DNA of 64,000 nt, taken from the NCBI GenBank assembly GCA_965204655.1, contig OZ241998.1, forward strand, positions 1,240,001 to 1,304,000, given 5' to 3'. Source of the stretch: CATQHL01 sp965204655. Lineage in GTDB: Bacteria > Actinomycetota > Acidimicrobiia > Acidimicrobiales > CATQHL01. The notes beneath the pieces were generated by a model. That model had not been told where the DNA came from, ran no database searches, and saw only the letters and a list, made by a program, of their open reading frames with translations. Numbering within the stretch: the stretch's first letter is position 1; each line of letters starts with the position of its first letter. The position numbers and the translations under genes are program-made. Shown here piece by piece: positions 38,550 through 46,885 of the stretch.

Positions 38550-39488
38550 ATGCGAACCTTTACAAAGGCTGACATCCCAAGCAGCAGACACCTCAAACTA
38601 CCTGTAATGAGAACGATTCAGGAACTAGGAGGATCAGCACAACATCATCAAATCCCTGAAGCAGTGGCTTCCTTCCTTTCGCTTCCGGAAGAAATTTTCG
38701 AATTCACCCATGAAAATAATCCTGAAAGGTCTGTGTTCGAAACCCGTGTAGGGTTTGCCCGATCCGAGTGCAAGCTCATCGGATTGCTGGAGAACCCTCG
38801 TCGCGGTTTGTCCTTGATAACCGAAGCCGGATACGAAATCCTCGCCCTGAGCGATGACGAAGCTCGTGAAAGGATTTTAACTCTCTGGCGGGCTTATCAA
38901 AAGAAAATGAGAGCGATCAAAGAAAGAACTCAAGGCTACTCAGAATCCGCAACAGAGGAAGGTGCTAACGATGAAGAGGATGATCTTTCGCTTTTGGACG
39001 AAACGGAGGAATCGAATAAATGGGAACGGGAACTGCTGTCTCGACTGCACGAACTCTCCCCACTAGCGTTCGAGAAGTTCATCCTTTATATGCTGCGCAC
39101 TCTTGGGCTGGAACTCGAACACGTCGGCGGCCCCGGTGACAAAGGAATCGACGGAATCGGGCTAGCCCCCATTTCGTCGGTCATTTCCGAAAAAGTAGCC
39201 GTGCAGATCAAACGCTTCGACCCACAAAAAGGCATTGGAAGAGATGTAGTTGCACTTTTTCAGCACGACGCCATGAACCAAGGAGCGCAACGAGCCATAC
39301 TCGTCACCCTCGGCCACTTCACGCCGGCAGCTCGAAAAGCCTCGCAGACAGCTATACCCACAGTCAGCCTCATCGACGGCGAAAAGTTATGCCAGATCAT
39401 TTATGAACAAGCCCAGAAAGAGGAAAAGATCGGCCTACGGCTGATGCCCGAAGTTGACAAAAAGTTCTTCGCGAGGTTCGAATCCTGA
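38550..39488 (+). CDS. mrr: Mrr-like type IV restriction endonuclease
   Basis: A 312-residue protein. Residues about 15-95 form a winged-helix Mrr N-terminal domain ('GYEILALSDDEARERI' region). Residues about 165-300 are the Mrr catalytic domain: 'FEKFILYMLRTLGLE', 'GGPGDKGIDGIG' (catalytic Asp) and 'VAVQIKRF' (Q-x-K). Mrr enzymes cut DNA carrying foreign methylation (N6-mA or 5mC depending on member), so it must tolerate the host's own marks. It lies between two methyltransferases with variable tracts, which raises a self-restriction question. It starts at ATG 38550; the in-frame ATG at 38607 would shorten the N-terminal domain. Confidence 0.88.
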   Translation: MRTFTKADIPSSRHLKLPVMRTIQELGGSAQHHQIPEAVASFLSLPEEIFEFTHENNPERSVFETRVGFARSECKLIGLLENPRRGLSLITEAGYEILALSDDEARERILTLWRAYQKKMRAIKERTQGYSESATEEGANDEEDDLSLLDETEESNKWERELLSRLHELSPLAFEKFILYMLRTLGLELEHVGGPGDKGIDGIGLAPISSVISEKVAVQIKRFDPQKGIGRDVVALFQHDAMNQGAQRAILVTLGHFTPAARKASQTAIPTVSLIDGEKLCQIIYEQAQKEEKIGLRLMPEVDKKFFARFES

Positions 39489-39507
39489 AGTGCTCATAGG
39501 AGTCGGC

Positions 39508-39893
39508 GCGGATACTGAACCTTGACAAGCAACTCACCCCGCCCCTACGACCTCCCCGAATATCGGCGCATCCGCAGCACGGATACTGAACCTAGACAAG
39601 CAACTCACCACCGTCAAATTCGCAGCGGACTGAACTACATAATCTGCGGCACGGATACTAAACCTAGACAAGCAACTCACCACCGTCAAATTCGCAGTGG
39701 ACTGAACTGCGTAGTCTGCGGCGCGAATACTGAACCTTGACGAGCAACTCACCGCGGATACAAGCCCGTCGCCGGGGAGGAACAGCGGCTTGAACATCGG
39801 ATGACCTGCCTGCTTGTGTGAATGTCGCCCGCTCCGCCGTGGCGCACGCCCGCAACGAAGCTTGAACATCGGATGACCTGCCTGCTTGCATAA
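39508..39893. repeat. 72-bp tandem repeats (four) and a further pair, gene-free region
   Basis: Copies of 'gatactgaaccttgacaagc' or close variants start at 39511, 39582, 39654 and 39726 (pitch 71-72). The second and third units are almost identical over the full 72 bases. A different pair, 'gcttgaacatcggatgacct', begins at 39788 and 39860 (72). This fills the 417 bases between the Mrr stop and the end of methyltransferase copy 2. No gene is seen. Confidence 0.9.
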
Positions 39894-39905
39894 ATATGCG
39901 CTTAG

Positions 39906-42900
39906 CTACTCAATCAGCGGCTGTTGGGTGCCCCTGGGAGTGGTTGACCGCAAGGTCGTCCAAACGGATATGAGGTTGTTGTAGGCGAGCGCTTCGTCTG
40001 CCCATCGCTTGTCGCTGGCTATCTTGTGGAGGAGGTAGGCGAGTTGGTGGGCTCGGTCGCCTACGCCGCCGAGGCGCCGCAGCAGGTTCGCCGCCTGCGA
40101 TTCGGACTGCTCCAGTCTGGCCGCTAGGTGCTGAAGCGCTTCCCAGGCGGTCAGTCTGGTGTCATTGGCGGGGTCCCAGTCGGTGTCGAGTTCCGAACGC
40201 CCGAAGAGACGGAACTTGCCGCCTAAGGACTCCCCAATGCCAGCCTCGACCACTCCTTCCACGGCAGTGTTCTTGGCTCGGGCGATGGAATCAGCGTGAC
40301 CGAACGGGCCGGACTCGAAGCCGCACTGCGCGTACCAGGCAAGAGCGAAGCGGGTGTCGGAATCGAGTTCGGATTCCTCGCCGTGAAGAACGTCGTCTAA
40401 TACCTCGTTGATGACAGCCAGGGCGTCGCTCACCGGCATCGACGACCCGTTGACCTCGACGACCTTGGCGTAACGGGAGAACACTCCGATACCCGGCCCG
40501 ATAGTGGATTGGGGCAAGTCCACCGGAGCGATGTTGCCGGACTGCATAACCTTGATCGCATCGGGGAGTTCTTCTCGGAGCGCAGCAATAAATTCACTCC
40601 GGGTGGCCAAGGGGGCAGACGACGGACGGGGGCGGCAGGCCAAGACAATGGATGAAGCGAGAGCGTTAAAACCTATGGAACGTAATCGAGCTTGTTGTTC
40701 TGTCCGCAACGGCCAGGTAGCTGTGACTTGAAGCCCGGAATCAATTATCGCTTGCAAGAAAGTGTCCCAACCCGTGGAACGGACACTTCCCCCTTCAGTG
40801 TCTTCCGTGGCCTTATAGGCGTAATAGACGGTGGCAGGAACATCAGGATGCTGCGATGAAGCAACTTCAGACATGAACTCGGCCATCCCCGACTCGAAAT
40901 ACTCTTTCGCATCTTGCTTGCTCTCGTGCCTGCTCGAATCCGCAATAATCTCCGATGCTTTAGGAGTGAGAAGCGTGGCGCACTCCTCCGGCCAGACATC
41001 CCCAAGATTGCGGCGCATCCACACATAAAAGAAATCCGAAATACCGGCATAACCAATGTTGTCGTAGTAAGGAGGATCAGTAGAAACCACTACTCTTGCC
41101 GCGTTACGCACCCGAACTCGCGCGTCCTGTTGACACACTTCCGCCACCCCATAGGAAGGCAGATGATCGACCGCTTTACCAACCCAATTCACCATCGCCA
41201 TCCAATTACCGCTAGACGACGAAAACGGGTTAGCTTCACAAAAATCCCACACCATAGTAATCGTTTGTCGACCAAAAACGTGTGCCAACGTTTCTCTAAT
41301 AGAATGCCAGATAGCAAGGTTAGACCAGTAATCGGCGCATTTGTCAATCACTAAAGCCAGATAGGTTACGACCGCGTCTGCGTAAGCCAGAGCACCTGTT
41401 CCCCCTTCCCGCAGACGAACCTCGTCATCGGCCAGACCAGCCGTTTTAGCATCTTCTAGCACCCACTTATTGGCGTCTCTGAACACCCGACCGTGGACTT
41501 CGTCAAGAAGGTCGGAAAATGTGGTTAGCGCCAAGAGTTGGCGACCAGTAAACAACTGCCACCACTCCTCGTAACCGTACGCCTGTACCGTAAAACCCAG
41601 ACCTTTACCTCTAGGAGGCAGATTTCCGGCAGGTTTCCACGCATCTGCTGAGAATTTGACTGCCTCGCGGCAGGCATTAAAATCCGCAGGCGAAGGCTCG
41701 CAATACACACGCCCCCTGCTCCCCTCCGCGACTACGGCCAAAAGGTGCGCCCCCATGCGCCCCGCTCTGCCTTCCGCCTTGGTGTAATCCAGAGGTATCG
41801 CCGCGCCGGTGGCGACACAAGTCCCGTTACCCCTCTTTACTGTAGTTGCTCGTACATCACACCCCCCCCCCCCCCCCCCGTAGTTGACCTTATAACTGAT
41901 GGTCTTACTAGAAGAAACAACCACAGGCTCAACCCACACCTCGGGCTTACCTTTCTTCGCCTTACGCAGCGTCCAAGATTTAACTAAAGGCACATGTCCG
42001 CCCCAAGCCGGGTCGGGCGAACGGACTGTCCTCGCCCAAATCCAAGCAATTGGAGTCAACCTTTCCCCGTCGGGGCCGACGGCGTCCGGATACAGATGGC
42101 CGATCCTGCGCTCGGCCTCACCACGCATCCAAGCGCCGTACGCTCTGATATCGGCGCCTAAGCCCTGAGCCCTGCTCCACTTGGTCGCAGAGAATTTGGA
42201 CGGGACAGTCGCTGCTGCCGCTGCCGATGTTGGTGCTCGCTGGCTGCTCCACTTGGTCGCGGAGAATTTTTCGGACGGGACAGGCTTCCTGATATCAGCA
42301 GCCAAACCCTGCGCTCCGCCCCACGCAAATCCAACCCCCTCTTCCTCTGGCGAACCACGCCTTTCGTCTGTGGCGGACAGCCCCTGCGCCCCGCTCCGCT
42401 TGCCGGAATCCGGTGGCACGCTCCACATGCTGAGATCTTCCCTCTCATCTGGATGCACCGGAGGGCGTCCGGCGAAACGCTGCGGAATCTCCACCATTGC
42501 CCTATTAATCAGAACCGCAACTGGGTTCAAATCGCCCGCCAACGCCTCCAGCCCTAACCTCTGAGCCTCCAATGGAATGGAACCTCCACCGGCAAACGGG
42601 TCGAGCACCGCAGGCAACTCGCCATCAAAGCACTTTTCTATCTCCGCCTTCGCCTCCCCTAGAACATCCCGATTATTGCTGTTCTCCCAAACCACCAAGT
42701 CCTCCAAAATCTCGAACAGACGCTTCCGTTCAACAGCCTGATCCTCCTCTGTCGGAAACCGCTCAGGGTGCGCCGACGGATCATCCACTAACGAAGCCCA
42801 GAGCACCGCCCGGCAAGCAGCCAACGGACGTCGAGCCCACCACAGATGCAGCGTCGACGGATGCCCATGCCGAAGCGATTTCTCCCGCGCAGATGCCTTG

Positions 42901-42956
42901 TTGATCGCATCCAACGGCAAAGCCACCTCAATCAACTTCGGCTTGTAGTCACTCAT
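39906..42956 (-). CDS. DUF1156 adenine-specific DNA methyltransferase, copy 2 (tract ON)
   Basis: A 1016-residue paralogue of the protein at 29637-32450, alike along nearly the whole length, with the same DUF1156 start, motif I 'DPFAGGGS' (about 119) and motif IV 'STDPPYYDNIGYA' (about 627). It differs by an insertion of roughly 80 residues (about 178-260) made of repeated 'AQGL' and 'KFSATKWS' units. A G18 tract encodes six Gly at 360-365, at the position corresponding to the G14 tract of copy 1; it is in frame now. The ATG at 42956 has a modest 'ggag' upstream. It is divergent from the acyl-CoA mutase operon. Different target-recognition regions could give different specificities, which I cannot determine. 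Confidence 0.9.
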   Translation of the reverse strand: MSDYKPKLIEVALPLDAINKASAREKSLRHGHPSTLHLWWARRPLAACRAVLWASLVDDPSAHPERFPTEEDQAVERKRLFEILEDLVVWENSNNRDVLGEAKAEIEKCFDGELPAVLDPFAGGGSIPLEAQRLGLEALAGDLNPVAVLINRAMVEIPQRFAGRPPVHPDEREDLSMWSVPPDSGKRSGAQGLSATDERRGSPEEEGVGFAWGGAQGLAADIRKPVPSEKFSATKWSSQRAPTSAAAAATVPSKFSATKWSRAQGLGADIRAYGAWMRGEAERRIGHLYPDAVGPDGERLTPIAWIWARTVRSPDPAWGGHVPLVKSWTLRKAKKGKPEVWVEPVVVSSSKTISYKVNYGGGGGGCDVRATTVKRGNGTCVATGAAIPLDYTKAEGRAGRMGAHLLAVVAEGSRGRVYCEPSPADFNACREAVKFSADAWKPAGNLPPRGKGLGFTVQAYGYEEWWQLFTGRQLLALTTFSDLLDEVHGRVFRDANKWVLEDAKTAGLADDEVRLREGGTGALAYADAVVTYLALVIDKCADYWSNLAIWHSIRETLAHVFGRQTITMVWDFCEANPFSSSSGNWMAMVNWVGKAVDHLPSYGVAEVCQQDARVRVRNAARVVVSTDPPYYDNIGYAGISDFFYVWMRRNLGDVWPEECATLLTPKASEIIADSSRHESKQDAKEYFESGMAEFMSEVASSQHPDVPATVYYAYKATEDTEGGSVRSTGWDTFLQAIIDSGLQVTATWPLRTEQQARLRSIGFNALASSIVLACRPRPSSAPLATRSEFIAALREELPDAIKVMQSGNIAPVDLPQSTIGPGIGVFSRYAKVVEVNGSSMPVSDALAVINEVLDDVLHGEESELDSDTRFALAWYAQCGFESGPFGHADSIARAKNTAVEGVVEAGIGESLGGKFRLFGRSELDTDWDPANDTRLTAWEALQHLAARLEQSESQAANLLRRLGGVGDRAHQLAYLLHKIASDKRWADEALAYNNLISVWTTLRSTTPRGTQQPLIE
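41862..41879. repeat. Poly-C (18) tract inside methyltransferase copy 2
   Basis: Eighteen C on the plus strand read as six Gly codons directly after 'YKVNY' and before 'CDVRA'. It is the longest homopolymer in the window and is in frame. Any change not divisible by three truncates the enzyme. Confidence 0.95.
42145..42400. repeat. 72/144-bp-pitch repeats in methyltransferase copy 2
   Basis: 'gctccacttggtcgc' begins at 42174 and 42246 (72 apart) and extends about 37 bases. 'ctgatatc' begins at 42145 and 42289 (144 apart). 'ccctgcgc' segments follow at 75-base spacing. This block is the insertion absent from copy 1. Confidence 0.85.
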
Positions 42957-43023
42957 AACGCTGGCGCTCCACGATATCCGAGCGCCGGCGACCCCCCCCC
43001 TCCCCCCTGATTACCCCCTCTAA

Positions 43024-43045
43024 GAATCAAACGACGGTTTGATTC
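43024..43045. promoter_or_regulatory. Perfect 9-bp palindrome, likely TetR-type operator
   Basis: Arms 'gaatcaaac' and 'gtttgattc' flank 'gacg'. Size and symmetry fit a TetR-family operator. It overlaps the proposed -35 of the mutase operon, so binding would repress. The cognate regulator is not known; no regulator gene is adjacent. Confidence 0.7.
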
Positions 43046-43068
43046 TGTCCGTTTCGGCTAGATTATGA
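43039..43068 (+). promoter_or_regulatory. Candidate sigma-70-type promoter of the mutase operon
   Basis: 'ttgatt' (43039-43044) and 'ttatga' (43063-43068) are 18 bases apart, about 55 bases before the first ATG. The -35 box overlaps the palindrome. A run C9-T-C6 (42992-43007) lies between this promoter and the divergent methyltransferase start. Confidence 0.5.
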
Positions 43069-43122
43069 AATGGATGTGACGCCCATCTTACGAAACTGCT
43101 CTCTAAGCCCAAGACAACCTGA

Positions 43123-45054
43123 ATGAGCGCTCAGAACAATCTCAACCCCGGCCAAGCAATAGACCAGGCCAAAACAGACTCCGCCCGCGCCCCCGACGGG
43201 CGCCTAGACCAAGCCGCATCCGCACCCTCCTCCGCCGCGCCTTCCTCGCCCCTATCCTCTGCCGCTACCTCCGACCGAGCCGCATCCGTTGCATCCGCGC
43301 CCTCCTCCGCCGCGCCCACGTCTCCTTCCTCCGGGCGGCCTGCTCACGAGCGTGCCACCAACCGAGCAGCGCCCACCGCCGCCGCATCCTCCGAACGGCC
43401 CGCCACCGCCTCTCCCGCACCCTCCACTCCCTCCGATCCCCGCGCCCGATGGGAGCGGGAGTTCGAGGAAGCGCCCAAGCGCGACACTCCGTTCGAGACT
43501 ATGTCGGGCGTCCCGCTCGACGGGGTCTACGGAGACGCTCCCTACCCCGGTCAGTTCCCCTACACCAGGGGGATCTACCCCTCCATGTACCGCTCCAAGC
43601 TCTGGACGATGCGCCTTTTTGCGGGAATGGGCACAGCCGCAGACACCAACGTCCGCTTCAGGAAACTGCTCGACGCCGGCGGCACCGGCCTCTCCTGCGC
43701 CTTCGACATGCCCACCCTCATGGGTCGCGACTCCGACCATCCTCTCTCTCTCGGCGAAGTCGGGCGGGCGGGCGTCGCCATAGACACCGTCGCCGACATG
43801 GAAGACCTCTTCGCCGGCATCAAACTCAGCGAAGTCTCCACCTCAATGACCATCAACGGACCCGCCAACATCCTCATGGCCATGTACATAGTCACCGCGG
43901 AGCGCGGCGGCTCGCACCGCAAAGACCTCTCCGGCACCATCCAAAACGACATCTTCAAGGAGTACCAGGCGCAGAAGGAGTACATCTTCCCGCCCCGGCC
44001 CTCCGTCCGTCTGATCACCGACCTGATCCGCTTCACCACAGCGGAGATGCCCCGCTGGCATCCAGTCTCCATCAGCGGATACCACATCCGCGAGGCGGGC
44101 TCAACCGCCGCCCAGGAACTGGCGTTCACCCTCGCCAACGGCTTCGCTTACGTGGAAGCGGCGATGGCGGCGGGTCTGCCGGTCGACGACTTCGCCACCC
44201 GCCTGTCGTTCTTCTTCAACAGCCACATCGACTTCTTTGAGGAGATCGGCAAATACAGGGCGGCCAGGCGCATCTGGGCTCGCTGGATGCGCGACCGCTA
44301 CGGCGCCCGCCACCCCCGCTCCCTGCAGCTCCGCTTCCACACCCAGACTGCCGGCGTGTCGCTCACCGCCCAGCAGCCGGAGGTGAACATCGCCCGGGTG
44401 GGCGTCCAGGCGCTGGCTGCCGTGCTGGGCGGGACGCAGAGCCTGCACACCGACAGCTACGACGAGGCGCTGGCGCTGCCCACCGAGAAAGCCGCACGCA
44501 TCGCCCTGCGTACCCAGCAGGTGATAGCACACGAGACCGGCGCCGCCAACGTGGCCGACCCCCTCGGAGGGTCGGAATACGTGGAGTGGATGACCGACGA
44601 GATGGAGCGCCAGGCGAACCACATATTCGACCACCTCGAGGATTTGGGCGGAGGCTCCATTCTCGAAGGCGTATACGCGGGAATTGAGAACGGGTACTTC
44701 GTCGGCGAGATAGCCGACGCCGCCTACCGCTTTGAACGCGAAGTGAACGCAGGTCGGCGCATCATCGTGGGGGTGAACGCCTACACCGAAGGCGGAGAAG
44801 AGGAGACCCCCATCCTCTACATCGACCCGCAGGTGGAAACCACGCAGCTAGAGCGCCTGGAGAAGACACGGCGGGAGCGCAACTCGCACGAAGTCGCTGA
44901 GTGCCTAGAGCGCCTAGCCACCGAAGCTGACGACAGCGCCGTCAACCTCATGCCGGCCTTCATTGACTGCGTGAGGGCGCACGCCAGCGAAGGCGAAATC
45001 GTTGCCGTCCTGGAAAAAGTGTTCGGCACCTACACCGAACCGGCGGTGGTGTGA
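43123..45054 (+). CDS. B12-dependent acyl-CoA mutase large subunit, isobutyryl-CoA-mutase-like
   Basis: A 643-residue protein. Residues about 105-640 are the TIM-barrel substrate domain of the methylmalonyl-CoA mutase superfamily ('FDMPTLMGRDSD', 'SGYHIREAGS', 'LRFHTQTAG', 'QSLHTDSYDEA'). The two specificity positions are not those of methylmalonyl-CoA mutase. Tyr89 is replaced by Phe166 ('RLFAGMG') and Arg207 by Gln284 ('AQKEYIF'), the pair known from isobutyryl-CoA mutase. So it should rearrange a neutral branched acyl-CoA such as isobutyryl- or pivalyl-CoA rather than methylmalonyl-CoA (inference). The first 105 residues are an unusual Ala/Ser/Pro-rich extension with a 25-residue duplication; a later start is possible. 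It is coupled to the B12 subunit by a 4-base overlap. Confidence 0.88.
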   Translation: MSAQNNLNPGQAIDQAKTDSARAPDGRLDQAASAPSSAAPSSPLSSAATSDRAASVASAPSSAAPTSPSSGRPAHERATNRAAPTAAASSERPATASPAPSTPSDPRARWEREFEEAPKRDTPFETMSGVPLDGVYGDAPYPGQFPYTRGIYPSMYRSKLWTMRLFAGMGTAADTNVRFRKLLDAGGTGLSCAFDMPTLMGRDSDHPLSLGEVGRAGVAIDTVADMEDLFAGIKLSEVSTSMTINGPANILMAMYIVTAERGGSHRKDLSGTIQNDIFKEYQAQKEYIFPPRPSVRLITDLIRFTTAEMPRWHPVSISGYHIREAGSTAAQELAFTLANGFAYVEAAMAAGLPVDDFATRLSFFFNSHIDFFEEIGKYRAARRIWARWMRDRYGARHPRSLQLRFHTQTAGVSLTAQQPEVNIARVGVQALAAVLGGTQSLHTDSYDEALALPTEKAARIALRTQQVIAHETGAANVADPLGGSEYVEWMTDEMERQANHIFDHLEDLGGGSILEGVYAGIENGYFVGEIADAAYRFEREVNAGRRIIVGVNAYTEGGEEETPILYIDPQVETTQLERLEKTRRERNSHEVAECLERLATEADDSAVNLMPAFIDCVRAHASEGEIVAVLEKVFGTYTEPAVV

Positions 45055-45650
45055 AGGTGGACGAAACCGACGCCCCCGAGGCGGCAACTGGACGCCAGCA
45101 CCCCCTGCGGATCGTCCTCGCCAAACTCGGTCTTGACGGCCACGACCGGGGCATAAAGGTGGTGGCAAGGATGCTGCGGGACGCGGGCTTCGAAGTGATC
45201 TATCTGGGACTGCGGCAGACCACCGAGAGCGTGCTCGCCGCCGCCGAACAGGAAGACGCCGACGCCATCGGTCTATCAATCCATAACGGAGGCCACATGA
45301 CCCTCGCCCCTCGGATGGTGAACGCGGTACGAGGAGCGGGGATGGACGTCCCCGTGATCGTGGGCGGCATCGTGCCGGCTGTGGACGTGCCTCTGCTGCT
45401 TGATGCGGGCGTGGCAGCCGTGCTCGGGCCGGGTGCTTCGGCGGACGAAGTCAGCAACACGATCCGCTCAGCAGCCGGGGCCGCGGCGACCGCAGAGCCG
45501 GCAGCGCCGACAGCGCCGACCAAGACGGACGACAAAACCCGCTCGCCCGCGGCGTCGACCGGGCCGACCAGAACGGACGACACAACAAACGCCGCAGCCG
45601 CAGCGCCGACCGAGGCGACCAGAACGGAAAACGCAACAAACGCCAACTGA
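45051..45650 (+). CDS. Cobalamin-binding small subunit of the acyl-CoA mutase
   Basis: A 199-residue protein. Residues about 18-140 form the B12-binding Rossmann domain with DxHxxG ('DGHDRG', His31 as the lower cobalt ligand), 'LSIHNGGH' and 'VGGIVP'. It binds adenosylcobalamin and completes the mutase with the large subunit. The GTG start at 45051 overlaps the preceding TGA (GTGA). After residue 140 comes an Ala/Thr/Pro-rich tail with repeated 'PTRTDD'-like units, absent from typical subunits. Part of this tail is duplicated downstream (see 45692-45829). Confidence 0.92.
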   Translation: MKVDETDAPEAATGRQHPLRIVLAKLGLDGHDRGIKVVARMLRDAGFEVIYLGLRQTTESVLAAAEQEDADAIGLSIHNGGHMTLAPRMVNAVRGAGMDVPVIVGGIVPAVDVPLLLDAGVAAVLGPGASADEVSNTIRSAAGAAATAEPAAPTAPTKTDDKTRSPAASTGPTRTDDTTNAAAAAPTEATRTENATNAN

Positions 45651-45691
45651 CCGATCACACACCCAAGTGACATCCCCCCCCCTCGACTTTC

Positions 45692-45829
45692 ATGACACCC
45701 ACCCGCAGACCCTCCGAACTCTTTGACGCAGCCTGCCGCCGCTCCGACCAAGGCAGTGACACGATCCGCTCAGCAGCCGGGGCCGCGGCGACCGCAGAGC
45801 CGGCAGCGCCGACCAAGACGGACGACTAA
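45692..45829 (+). pseudogene. Chimeric duplicate: MeaB start fused to B12-subunit tail
   Basis: A 45-codon open frame. Its first 16 codons ('MTPTRRPSELFDAACR') copy the start of meaB at 45899. From 'DTIRSAAGAAATAEP' on it copies the tail of the B12 subunit gene (45459 onward). It arose by tandem duplication of the gene junction (offsets about 207 and 302 bases). It lies in the 248-base gap between the B12 subunit and meaB, after a C9 tract (45674-45682). Probably not functional, though it could be translated. Confidence 0.75.
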
Positions 45830-45898
45830 ATCCGGCCGACCGGCCCGACCAGGACAACTACACAAACAAACGCCCACTGACCAATCACCGATACCCAC

Positions 45899-46885
45899 AT
45901 GACACCCACCCGCAGACCTTCCGAACTCTTTGACGCAGCCTGCCGCGGCGACCGCCGGGCGCTCGGAAAACTGCTCACGCTCGTGGAACGGGGCGGCGCC
46001 GACGGCGACTCGGTCGCCCAACTCGCCTGGCCCAAGACCGGTGGAGCGCACGTAATCGGCGTCACTGGCGCCCCGGGAGTGGGCAAGTCCACGCTGGTAG
46101 ACCGGATGTCCGCAGCAGCCGCCGCCGAGGGAGGAGAGGTGGCGATCCTGGCGGTGGATCCCTCCTCCCCGCTCACCGGAGGCGCAATCCTGGGTGACCG
46201 CGTACGCATGACCTCCGCCCTAGATGCGCCGCCAGCGAAAAGCCCGTTCATCAGGTCGATGGCGTCTAGGGGTCAGTCCGGCGGGTTGGCTCTCGCAGCC
46301 CTGGGCGCAGTCAGAGTGCTCGACGCCGCCGGTCACGACCCGATAATCGTGGAGACGGTCGGGACAGGGCAGGTGGAGGTCGACGTGGTCAACGCCGCCG
46401 ACACCATCGTCGTGGCGGTCAGCCCGGGCTGGGGGGATGCCGTGCAGGCCAACAAGGCGGGTCTGTTGGAGTTGGCCGACCTGTTCGCCGTGAACAAGGC
46501 CGACCGCCCGGGCGCATCCGACGCCCGCCGCGACCTTGAACACATGCTCGACCTGGGGACACACCCCGGCTGGCGCCCCCCCATCGTCGAGACCACGGCC
46601 ACGACCGGCGAGGGCGTAGAGGCGCTCTGGAAGCACGTGTGCGCCCACCGCCTGCACTTGATGGAGACGCGTTCCCTGCAGGCGCGGAGAGCCGGGCGAG
46701 CCGCCGAAGAAGTGCGCCGCCACCTCCACAACCGCATCGACGGGTTCATCGCACGCCCATCGGGACGCGTCCGGCGGCTGCTCCGGGAGGTAACCGAGGG
46801 ACTGAAACCACCCTCGGAAGCGGCGGAAGAGATACTCAGCAACCCTCCCGAAGGTCTCGACGGCGCCAAGAAGGGCGCAGAGTGA
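45899..46885 (+). CDS. meaB: MeaB-like GTPase chaperone of B12-dependent mutases
   Basis: A 328-residue G3E-family GTPase. The P-loop is 'GAPGVGKST' (57-65), followed by 'AVDPSSPLTGGAILGDRVRM' (the ArgK/MeaB signature), 'VETVGTGQ' and 'NKAD'. MeaB loads and protects adenosylcobalamin in acyl-CoA mutases using GTP (established). Position directly after the mutase genes fits that job. ATG 45899 is supported by the conserved duplicate of the same start upstream. Its TGA overlaps the GTG of the P450 gene (GTGA), linking the P450 to this operon. Confidence 0.93.
   Translation: MTPTRRPSELFDAACRGDRRALGKLLTLVERGGADGDSVAQLAWPKTGGAHVIGVTGAPGVGKSTLVDRMSAAAAAEGGEVAILAVDPSSPLTGGAILGDRVRMTSALDAPPAKSPFIRSMASRGQSGGLALAALGAVRVLDAAGHDPIIVETVGTGQVEVDVVNAADTIVVAVSPGWGDAVQANKAGLLELADLFAVNKADRPGASDARRDLEHMLDLGTHPGWRPPIVETTATTGEGVEALWKHVCAHRLHLMETRSLQARRAGRAAEEVRRHLHNRIDGFIARPSGRVRRLLREVTEGLKPPSEAAEEILSNPPEGLDGAKKGAE

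Noticed and set aside
43289..44240. Long Arg/Pro-rich frames overlapping the mutase gene
   Set aside because: They are alternative-frame readings of GC-rich coding DNA and lack motifs; the same applies to similar frames over AddA, AddB and MeaB.
43123..45054. Methylmalonyl-CoA mutase
   Set aside because: The Tyr and Arg that bind the methylmalonyl carboxylate are replaced by Phe and Gln, so the usual label was not used.
46639..46881. Longer N terminus for P450 copy 1
   Set aside because: It would overlap meaB by about 240 bases and encode Arg/Pro-rich out-of-frame sequence. GTG 46882 with a 4-base overlap is more natural.
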